From positions 1 to 64,000 of the forward strand of contig BBBM01000009.1 of assembly GCA_001311565.1 (NCBI GenBank): 64,000 bases of DNA, read 5' to 3'. Source of the DNA: Desulfothermus okinawensis JCM 13304. Its GTDB lineage: Bacteria; Desulfobacterota; Desulfovibrionia; Desulfovibrionales; Desulfothermaceae. The translations under genes were made by a program, and so were the position numbers. Shown in pieces: positions 1-7,243 of this stretch. Each line of letters opens with the position of its first letter. Within the stretch, counting starts at the first letter, position 1. The notes beneath the pieces are model-generated. The model ran no database searches, was not told the origin of the DNA, and worked only from the letters and a program-made list of their open reading frames with translations.

Positions 1-70
1 AAATCGGAAATCGTGAACCGGGAACCGGAACTCGGATCACGGATCACGGATCCCGAAACTCGGATCCCGA
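1..70. repeat. Drifting heptamer array (CG family), locus 1
   Basis: Ten consecutive 7-bp units without a phase slip, for example AAATCGG, GAACCGG, ATCACGG and ATCCCGA. Units differ at several positions but keep CG at positions 5-6. The array ends just upstream of the four-helix-bundle gene and is cut by the window edge. The same family recurs at 422-610 and 4762-4922. Confidence 0.9.
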
Positions 71-88
71 TCTCTTGGGGAGTTGCTA

Positions 89-451
89 ATGCATAAAAAC
101 CTTGATGTATGGAAGCTTGCTGTTGAATTGGTTCGAGAAGTCTATTCAATTACAAGGCAATTTCCCCGGGAAGAGCTGTATGCTCTTACCAGCCAAATAC
201 GTAGATCTTCTGTTTCTGTCCCTAGCAATATTGCTGAGGGTGCAGCCAGGAATAGTAGAAAAGAATTTATCCAATTTTTACATATAGCATTGGGTTCATG
301 TGCCGAGCTGGAAACTCAGTTGATTATCGCAGAAGAGTTAGGCTATTGTAACACAGATGATTTACTAAATAAAATAGAACGTATCAGACAGATGATTTTT
401 GGATTAATTAGGAAGCATAGGGGATCGGGAACAGTGAACCGGCAACCGTGA
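89..451 (+). CDS. Four-helix-bundle protein (S23/IVP, Avd-like family)
   Basis: About 120 residues, the usual length of the stand-alone four-helix-bundle family (TIGR02436 type) also found inside 23S rRNA intervening sequences; the accessory protein Avd of diversity-generating retroelements belongs to the same fold. The family signature NIAEGAARNSRKEFIQFL lies near residues 48-65, followed by a conserved SCAELETQL helix. ATG at 89 is preferred over the in-frame TTG at 83 because GGGGAG sits about 6 nt upstream. The last ten residues and the stop codon are encoded by the heptamer array that starts at 422, so the repeat has replaced or extended the native C-terminus. No reverse transcriptase or variable repeat is visible nearby. 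The molecular function is unknown. Confidence 0.85.
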   Translation: MHKNLDVWKLAVELVREVYSITRQFPREELYALTSQIRRSSVSVPSNIAEGAARNSRKEFIQFLHIALGSCAELETQLIIAEELGYCNTDDLLNKIERIRQMIFGLIRKHRGSGTVNRQP

Positions 452-610
452 ATCGGAAATCGGAAACCGGGAACCGGGAACCGTGAATCGGGAAGCGGGA
501 ATCGGAAATCGTGAATCGGAAACCGTTAGCCGGGAAGCGGAACTCGGATTCCGAATCACGGATCCCGGAACTCGGTTCACGGTTCACGCATCACGGATCC
601 CGGTTCACGG
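422..610. repeat. Drifting heptamer array (CG family), locus 2
   Basis: Twenty-seven 7-bp units in unbroken phase. All but one carry CG at positions 5-6 (GAACCGG, GAATCGG, AAATCGT, AACTCGG, ATCACGG, TTCACGG). Units in the left two thirds are GAAYCGG-like and those on the right are WTCACGG-like. The first four units lie inside the four-helix-bundle gene and supply its stop codon. Confidence 0.93.
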
Positions 611-698
611 GTCCTAATACAGGACTAATTGTGTTGGAAATAGTTCTGTAATAGAACTAAAAAGTTGACAGTTATGAAAAAAGTATTATCATAAAGCT

Positions 699-1868
699 AT
701 GATTAATGATATAATAGATAGAGCTGAGCTAACATTAGAAAGGTTAAAACTTTATTTACCTGCGAAGAAACGCCTTTTTTTTTAAAACCATAAATATAGA
801 TGATATCAGAGGGGCACTTGTATACGGTTCAAGGGGAGTAGGTAAAACTACATTTTTAATAGATAAAATAGCCAATTCTAAACATGATTTTTTTATATAT
901 AAGTGCTGATAATCCGCTGATAACATCTTTGCCATTATATGATATTGTGAGCGAAATATTTAAAAAAAGGGTATGATGGGATTGTTATTGATGAAATTCA
1001 TCATGCAAATAAATGGAGTGAACATCTTAAAGCACTTTATGATGATTACCCAGGTCGTTTTATATGGATCAGTGATAGCAGTAATTTAATTTTAAAAAAA
1101 AAGTGTAGCTGATCTTTCAAGACGGTTTGTTCAATTTCGAATACCATTTATGTCTTTTAGAGAATATCTTTATCTCAAATATGATATTATACTAGATATA
1201 GTAAATCCATTTGAAAATACAAAAGATATCTATTCTATGCTAAAAAAATGTAAATATACTTAAACTGTTTTTTTTGAATATATTAATGGCGGTATTAGAC
1301 TATATTTTTTTGAAGGTGAATATTGTAAGAGGCTTCAAGGACTAATAGAAAAATCGATTTATTATGATATACCTTTTTATGTGACATCTATTCAGGATAA
1401 TCATTTGAAAGTTATGAATGCAGTTTTAGGTTATCTGTTAAACTCTCCAGTTCCAAATATTAATGTTTCTGGTATGTGCAATGAATGGGAATTGGGTAAG
1501 GAAAAATTGTATCAATTACTATATGTGATGGAGCAATCAGAATTAATTAACATCGTTAAAAAAAATATGGGAAGATTAAGTACACTAAAGGAGCTAAAAT
1601 TTTTCTTGCTGACCCATCAACGTATTATTGTTTTAATGGTAATATAGGTAGTGCTAAAGAGGCTTTTGTTGTTATGTGTTTAAAAGAGAAATATGACATT
1701 TTTGCATGCAAGGATGATAGAGAGTGCGATTTTGTGGTTGATGATATAAAAATCGAAGTTGTCGGAAAGAATAAGAAGAAAAAAAACGCTGATTTTGTTA
1801 TTACAGATGATGTGGATATCCCTGTGAGGGAGAGGATTCCCCTCTGGTTGCTTGGTATGGTGTTTTGA
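699..1868 (+). pseudogene. Broken AAA+ ATPase with DUF4143-like C-terminus
   Basis: Reading across frame breaks gives one ATPase of about 385 residues: a Walker A motif GSRGVGKTT near residue 45, a Walker B motif DGIVIDEIHH near 105, then ISDSSN (sensor region) and a C-terminal part with the ECDFVV motif typical of the DUF4143 nuclease-like domain of this family. At least seven breaks occur, all in A or T runs (for example near 775, 890, 960, 1095, 1245, 1268 and 1560). Several need two bases removed or one added, unlike the uniform single-base excess elsewhere, so this copy may be truly decayed as well as mis-called. Such stand-alone ATPases are common accessory genes of unclear role. Confidence 0.7.
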
Positions 1869-1941
1869 AGAAAATTTTCAGTAAATCTTTACCATAAAAA
1901 TTAAAAAGTTACAGCTGGTTGAAACAGTGTAGCTAAACTTC

Positions 1942-2340
1942 CTAAACCCAGTTTTCTACCTTCAGCCTTTTAATCCTTCCAAACTCTTTTTCATTATTTG
2001 TTACCAAAATAGCATCTAATGATATTGCATGGGCGGCTATCTGCAAATCATATGCACCTATTGGTAAGCCTTGTTTTTCAAGGTCTGGCCTTAATATGCC
2101 ATACTCTTTAGCTGCATCTATGCCAAATTCGTATATCTCAAAGCTGTCAACAAAGAGTTCAATAAGGTTTATCAATTTTTTTGAGTCTTTTTTGTAAGCT
2201 CCATAAAAGAGTTCTGATACAACGATAGATGATAGGGCTACTGTGTTTTCTTTGGATATTTGTTTAAGTTTTTCTTTTATATGGACTGGATGGTTTCTGA
2301 TGATGTAGCTGCATATATTTGTATCAAGCATGTAAATCAT
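1942..2340 (-). CDS. vapC: PIN-domain toxin VapC
   Basis: An intact 132-residue PIN-domain protein, the normal size for VapC endoribonucleases. The acidic active-site positions are visible: MLDTN near residue 6, SELFYGA near 43, YDLQIAAHA near 98 and VTNNEKEF near 115. The ATG lies one base after the stop of the antitoxin gene, so the two are translationally coupled. By family knowledge it would cleave tRNA or rRNA and be neutralised by VapB; the exact target cannot be read from sequence. Confidence 0.93.
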   Translation of the reverse strand: MIYMLDTNICSYIIRNHPVHIKEKLKQISKENTVALSSIVVSELFYGAYKKDSKKLINLIELFVDSFEIYEFGIDAAKEYGILRPDLEKQGLPIGAYDLQIAAHAISLDAILVTNNEKEFGRIKRLKVENWV

Positions 2341-2341
2341 G

Positions 2342-2571
2342 TTAAAAGAGCTTTCTTTCTTGGAGTTCTGGTTGATTTCTGTCTTTTAGGAAGTCTTTTT
2401 GATCTAGCTTTTCAAGTTCTTCAAACAGCTCATTCCACTGGCTTTCTACAGGTGTTATTATTATTTTGTTTTTTTTCTTTTTTTTATAAAGGCCTTTGTG
2501 CTTTTAAGCCTGTATTGCTTGGGTATTCTAACGGCCTGAGAGTTACCGCTTTTAAATATCTTTGTTATCAT
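2342..2571 (-). CDS. vapB: VapB-type antitoxin (AbrB/SpoVT DNA-binding domain)
   Basis: A restored 75-residue antitoxin. The N-terminal SGNSQAVRIPKQYRL is the classic swapped-hairpin AbrB fold used to bind the operator, and the acidic C-terminal helix (FEELEKLDQ) would wrap the toxin. Two adjacent 8-A runs (2462-2485 region) each need one base fewer; correcting both gives IKKEKNKIIITPVE, exactly the family pattern, which is strong evidence that the runs are over-called. The start ATG at 2571 is preceded by GGAGGGG. It should autorepress the operon together with VapC. Confidence 0.85.
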
Positions 2572-2790
2572 TTTTTTTGCCCCTCCTTAAATTAAATTGT
2601 TGTTACATTAAGTATATACTAAGATAATAAAAAGTCAATACCCAATAAAAAAAAGGACAGGGGAATAATGTTCTTTTTAGGAGCAATGGATGAATGGTAG
2701 ATATCACTTTCAAGAAAATATTCAGTTTTGCAGGCAAGCAAGGGGTTCACGGTTACATCAAATACTTAACTAACCAGAAAAATGGAAAAT

Positions 2791-2903
2791 AGAGTAGTGG
2801 ATGAGTAGATGAGTGGCAGACAATTATCCACTATTTCCACTATTCCACTTAACTACTCAACCACTCAACCAATATGCCACTATTCCACTTATCCATTATT
2901 AAA
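2791..2903. repeat. Drifting octamer array with inverted arms
   Basis: The left arm reads AGTAGTGG, ATGAGTAG, ATGAGTGG. After a short spacer the right arm carries the reverse-complement words in 8-bp steps (TATTCCAC, TTAACTAC, TCAACCAC, TATGCCAC). The array enters the 3' end of the coiled-coil gene and encodes its last dozen residues and its stop. A sister array lies at 37647-37720. Confidence 0.8.
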
Positions 2904-3688
2904 AAAAATTTTAAAACAGAAATTAGGATAGTAAGGAAGGTAAATCCAATTCCCATTGTCCATTGCATGGTAACAAATCTTTTATCCATTGCCTCAAACC
3001 TCTTATCCACTGCCTCGAACCTAGCATTCATCTCCCTTTGTAGTGCTTCAAATCTCTTCTCTGATGCCTCAAATCTTGCATTCATTCCTTTTTGAAGAGC
3101 CTCGAATCTCTTGTCCACTGCCTCAAACCTAGCATTCATTTCCCTATGTAGTGCTTCAAATCTCTTCTCAGAAGCCTCGAACTTTGCATTCATCTCTCTA
3201 TGTAGTGCTTCAAATCTCTTCTCTGATGCTTCGAACTTTGCATTCATCTCTCTTTGTAGTGCTTCAAATCTATTTTCTGATGCTTCGAACCTAGCATTCA
3301 TTTCCCTTTGCAGAGCTTCAAACCTTTTTTTCAGAGGCTTCAAACCTGGCATTCATTTCCCTTTGTAGAACTTCAAGTTTTTTTATCTATCACCTCAAGC
3401 TTTTTCTCAGAAGCCTCGAACCTAGCATTCATTTCCCTTTGCAGAGCTTCAAACCTTTTTTTCAGAGGCTTCAAATCTTGCAATTTCTATTTCTCTCAGA
3501 GATTTTAGCTCTTCTTCTACCTGGATAACTCGCTCTATTATTGAAAGTTCCTTAGCCCTTTGCTCATTGGCCCGAACAAAGGTCTCCAGCTCTTCTTTTA
3601 AATATTTGCTCACATAGTTTCTAATATAGGCCTCTATTAATTCAGGGGACAATTGATTGGTATTGTTTATTTCTGTTATTTCATTCAT
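2849..3688 (-). CDS. Coiled-coil tandem-repeat protein with C-terminal membrane anchor
   Basis: Restored length is about 278 residues. A unique N-terminal part of about 65 residues, rich in charged helix, is followed by about nine copies of an 18-residue unit (RFEALQREMNARFEASEK and variants, 54 bp at DNA level), then one hydrophobic segment (GIGFTFLTILISVLKFFLIM) that should anchor it in a membrane. The heptad-like 11+7 pattern predicts a long coiled coil. Three frame breaks fall in 7-A runs (near 3330, 3380 and 3456) inside or next to repeat units; each needs six. Similar short-repeat coiled coils occur in many bacteria with no assigned function. The last residues and stop come from the octamer array. 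Confidence 0.7.
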
Positions 3689-4051
3689 AAAAAAATATGT
3701 TATGTTAAATTAAGTTCTTAGTCAATACACATCTTAACTTAGATTTATCGAATATTAAGGTCAATTAAAAATCCCCACCTAAAGCCCCTTAAAATTTCAT
3801 TGACAACAAAACAGCTGATAATCTTATAGATAAAGTATTGCATGTCTTATCAATGGCTTCGAATTTGATTAAGTATTTGAAGACATTGGAAGGTTAAGCT
3901 TTTAATGCCCATTGTTTGGTAGTGATTAGGAAAAATGAAGTATAGATGGGGTAAAGTTAGTTGAAAAACATAAATTAAAGTGGAATATAATTATTGACAG
4001 AGTAAAGCAAAGTTCATATTTTTAAGTAAAGCAATATATGTGAGGTTTGGT
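3689..4051. other. Intergenic stretch without a recognisable gene
   Basis: About 360 bp between divergent genes. A 34-codon open stretch near 3790-3897 on the plus strand ends in SNLIKYLKTLEG and could be a gene remnant, but I recognise no family. No strong hairpin, repeat or promoter pair stands out. Confidence 0.4.
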
Positions 4052-4288
4052 ATGAGTATAGAATTAATTGGAAAGATAAGCAGTAAAGGTCAAGTGACAA
4101 TTCCTAAAAAAAATAAGGGAGTTACTTGGTACTGATATTATAAAGTTTAAAGTAGAGGGCAATGAAATCAAGATTGAACCTATTGAGGATGTGGCGGGGT
4201 CACTTTCTAAATATGCTAAAAAAAGATGTATCGTTTGAGGAGGAAAGACGAATTGCATGGGAAAAAAAGAGGAGAAGAATATAGATGA
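4052..4288 (+). CDS. AbrB-family antitoxin
   Basis: Restored to 77 residues. The N-terminus LIGKISSKGQVTIPKKIREL is the standard AbrB/MazE-type swapped-hairpin DNA-binding domain, followed by an acidic linker and a charged C-terminus (FEEERRIAWEK). Three A runs (near 4105, 4216 and 4262) are each one base too long; correcting them makes the gene end in TGA overlapping the ATG of the PIN gene (ATGA), the usual coupling of these pairs. It should bind its own promoter and a PIN toxin. Confidence 0.8.
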
Positions 4289-4675
4289 GTAAAGTTGTTT
4301 TCCTTGATACCAATGTTATCTTGAGATATCTACTAAATGATAAACCTGATCAATTCCATAATATTAAAGAAACTTTTTCACTCTTAAAAACAGGAAAGAT
4401 CAATGGATATATTTTATCAGAAGTTTTACTGGAAGCTTAGTATGTATTGGTCAGCTTCTATAAGGTGCCAAAAAAAAGAAGCGTTAGTTAGCTTAAAGAA
4501 GTTATTGCTGTATAAAGGTTTCATTGGCCAAGAAAAAGAAATATTACTAAATGCAATTGATCATGTTTTAAATACCCCTGGCGTAGGTTTACTTGATTGG
4601 GTATTGTGTTTGAAATCTAAACAAAAGAATGGAGCAATTTTAACATTTGATAAAAAAATTGGAAAGGGATTGTGA
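4285..4675 (+). pseudogene. PIN-domain toxin interrupted by an amber codon
   Basis: A PIN-domain protein of about 129 residues: VVFLDTNVILRYLL at the start, SEVLLEA near residue 48 and LDWVLCLK with ILTFDKKIGK at the end. Codon 52 is TAG (4438-4440), immediately after the second conserved acidic region, and is not in a homopolymer. A further 8-A run near 4470 needs seven. The stop therefore looks like a real inactivating mutation while the antitoxin upst stays intact apart from run-length errors. An inactive toxin beside a functional antitoxin is a known end state for such pairs. Confidence 0.75.
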
Positions 4676-4761
4676 GAAAGAAGAGCGTGAACCATGAGCC
4701 GAAATCAGTAAACAGGAAGACGAATAGGGGATAACTGAGTATTAAGGGTCAAACGTGCAAA

Positions 4762-4922
4762 GAACCGGAAATCGGGAATCGGGAACCGGAACCCGGTAAC
4801 CGGAAACCGGGAAGCGGAACCCGGTAACCGGAAACCGGGAACCGGAACTCGGAACTCGAATCCCGGATCCCGAAACTCGGATCACGGATCACGGATATCG
4901 GGTCACGGATCACGGATCACGG
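4762..4922. repeat. Drifting heptamer array (CG family), locus 3
   Basis: Twenty-three 7-bp units in one phase, with TAACCGG, AAACCGG and AACCCGG dominating on the left and ATCACGG, ATCCCGG on the right; CG is kept at positions 5-6. It lies just beyond the 3' end of pilX, so it separates the pilus operon from the accessory region. Confidence 0.92.
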
Positions 4923-4956
4923 AACTACGGCATTATCACCTATCTAGAGAATTAGT

Positions 4957-5457
4957 TTATAAACCACTTGGATCCAAGTTTTTTTCATTTGTTGAGTTGC
5001 CAACGCTGACAATCTCGAAATTATATAAAAATCCGTCACTAAATCCCTTACAATCTATTATTTTTGCATATACCACATAGGATCCATAGGTATTTAGCCA
5101 ATCAGCATAATTTATAATGTCTGATGGATTGGAATTTGAAGTACAATTTGAGAGAGTTGAACAAAAATTGCAGACACTAGGCCACTTATCCGTGTCCCTT
5201 TTGAGTTTGCAAGTATGTCCACTTATCCAGTTTGGATCAGAGGTAGTTGTCCAGCTGGAGGACTTTAAGGTGGATATAAAATCCTCCATCCCACCTTTTG
5301 CAGCCTCAAGTGAGGAAGTATAACGTTTTATATTGCCAGAATGTTTAGTGCTTGTTAAAACTAGAGCAAAAATTGCTGCAGCAAAGACCACCACTATAAG
5401 ACTCAATATCAGGGCAGTAATAAGAGCAATTCCATCTTTACCTATGGTTGTCCTCAT
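4957..5457 (-). CDS. pilX: Type IV pilus minor pilin PilX-like
   Basis: An intact 166-residue protein with the short basic leader and hydrophobic helix typical of PilX (GIALITALILSLIVVVFAAAI near residues 9-29). It lacks the strict GFTLIE cleavage motif, as PilX-type proteins often do, and has paired cysteines in the middle (CNFC, CTSN). It is the last gene of the minus-strand minor-pilin operon; its ATG overlaps the stop of pilW (ATGA). By family knowledge PilX joins the priming complex at the pilus tip with PilV, PilW, FimU and PilY1. Confidence 0.85.
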   Translation of the reverse strand: MRTTIGKDGIALITALILSLIVVVFAAAIFALVLTSTKHSGNIKRYTSSLEAAKGGMEDFISTLKSSSWTTTSDPNWISGHTCKLKRDTDKWPSVCNFCSTLSNCTSNSNPSDIINYADWLNTYGSYVVYAKIIDCKGFSDGFLYNFEIVSVGNSTNEKNLDPSGL

Positions 5458-6397
5458 CTAGTTTCCCTCCTAAAATTCATAGGTCTTACAACCAGTTTTG
5501 AAACTTTCCAGCGATAATGGAGATCGTTTCCAGTGGGAGTAAATGATCCTAAAGATAGTGTGGAGGTGGCGTTGAGGTAAATGGTCCCTTGCGAGAAATT
5601 GAAGTTCAAATCTTTGGCACCTTCATGATATAAAATTAATACAACTAGTTGTTTAACTTGGGTTCTAATATCTGATACATTACTTGGAAGGTTGGAGCTC
5701 CATTGATCAATGAACCGTCATTATTAAGATCCAGACCAAATCCCACTTTAAAGTCCTTTACACAGTCAAAGATTGGTTGAGGTCCAGATGTGTTTCCATC
5801 AGCATTTATTTCTTGCCGTACCATTTCATAAGTGTTGGGAGCGCAAATAGACAGTACATTACTCGATGAAAGAGAATATTGAACTTCATTATAAGGCATT
5901 GTGGGTACAGGAGATGTGGTATCCAATAGACCAAAAAGTAGATACACATCATTTGTGGGGAAGTTATCTATATTGTAACATGTACCAATTAGGTTGTAAT
6001 CTAGATCTAGAGCTACATAACAGAAGTTAGTGTTATAGCAATCACTGTTTGTGATATCAGAGGCTTCAATTGAAAACAGTTTTCTATTATATGGTTCTAT
6101 ATACCCAAAACATTTTGTGGCATCATTACGTAGTAGTAGAGTTGATCTTAAAGTGAGGGTGGTAGAGTTATAGTCAATTGGACTATAATTTTGGCTTAAT
6201 CCAAAACCAGCACTTTCAATATCCCTTCTGATTAATTCAAAGGATATTAATTTATTAATATTTGAGACACCTACAGAAGTTTCCCTCTTGTACGATTTCA
6301 AAATATTTAGATAAGATTGTAGAATAGCAGTTAGTATTAGTCCTAGTACAGCAATAACTACTAATAATTCTATTAGAGTAAATCCTTTTATTTTCAT
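5454..6397 (-). CDS. pilW: Type IV pilus minor pilin PilW-like
   Basis: Restored to about 314 residues. The prepilin peptide KGFTLIELLVVIAVLGL sits at residues 4-20 with cleavage before F. The first frame closes at 5645, but one missing base near 5715 joins it to a downstream frame reading IDQWSSNLPSNVSDIRTQVK and a C-terminal part ending at 5454, which matches the PilW layout. This break is not in a homopolymer. The start overlaps the stop of pilV and the stop overlaps the start of pilX (both ATGA). It is a structural tip component of the pilus. Confidence 0.82.
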
Positions 6398-6778
6398 GGC
6401 TTATATATGACTGTATTTAAAGTTATACTTTGATTTTTATTACTTGAAGGATATTTATATGATACAACTATACTTACCGGGTTGGTAGTTTTTGAATTAA
6501 AATTAGTAACATCAGGTGATGATATAACAAAAGAGATAGAGAAATTCCTAAATTTTCTAATTACATTATTTTCGCAGTTAACACCGTTTCTTAAATCCTC
6601 TAAACATTCCTGGGCTATCTTTGTGGCTTCGTCTCTAATTGTATTATCTATATTAATCCTTTCATAAACAGCCATTGTCTGCAGAATTCCTAAAATGACC
6701 ACTGTAAGTAGCAATATACTTATCAAGACTTCAACTAACGTAAATCCATTTTTTTTTAGTAATTACAAGTGCTACCAT
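6394..6778 (-). CDS. pilV: Type IV pilus minor pilin PilV-like
   Basis: Restored to about 127 residues. A 9-T run near 6749-6757 (eight needed) separates the start from the body. After correction the leader reads MVALVITKKNGFTLVEVL, a proper prepilin signal cleaved before F, followed by the hydrophobic N-terminal helix. The ATG at 6778 lies inside the end of the upstream fimU-like gene (23-bp overlap) with an AGGAAAATGG ribosome site. The stop overlaps pilW. Confidence 0.8.
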
Positions 6779-7243
6779 TCCATTTTCCTATTCTTATTCG
6801 TGTTACTGATATGGCAATACAGTTTTCTGTGGATCCAGTTAGAGTATTCTGTGGTCTTATATTAATAAGATTCTTCGCAATTCCATCTGTGAATTTAACA
6901 TAGCTTGCACTGCTTACAAAGGTTTTTTTTTAAAGTCAAAGAGGTGATAATTTCAGACCCTGTGTCTGTAATATCACCATCATCGTCAGTATCACACCTT
7001 AGCTGTGCTATAGCAAAAATAGTGCTCCCAAAGTAAATGCCACACACTCTTTTTTTGTGTATAACTTTTCATCCTTGCATCACTTAGTAATGAATAAAGT
7101 TCTTTAATGTCACACTCATAATCGTATTTGGTTTTCCATTTTGTGTATTGGGGGATTCCTATTGATAACAATATTCCCATAATGCTCAACACTACTAATA
7201 TCTCAATCAAGGTAATACCTTTTATATTTATTTCTCTATCCAT
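6756..7243 (-). CDS. fimU: Type IV pilus pseudopilin FimU/FimT-like (GspH family)
   Basis: Restored to about 161 residues. The prepilin motif KGITLIEILVVLSIMGIL lies near residues 8-25, followed by the GspH-type pattern and a C-terminal half with two cysteines (CDTD and a final TCNY). Two breaks: a 7-A run near 7055 (six needed) and a 9-T run near 6923-6931 (eight needed). The ATG lies 16 bp inside the 3' end of pilY1. Together with pilV, pilW and pilX it forms the minor-pilin priming complex. Confidence 0.8.

Noticed and set aside
2985-3480. 54-bp repeats as a CRISPR array
   Set aside because: The repeats are contiguous and coding with no unique spacers, and no cas genes are present.
2874-3508. 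Plus-strand frames with repeated SNLFSDASN-like units
   Set aside because: They are the antisense reading of the 54-bp coding repeats of the coiled-coil gene.
4438-4440. TAG in the PIN gene read as pyrrolysine
   Set aside because: No pyl genes are seen, the position is not a known Pyl site, and simple inactivation is more likely.
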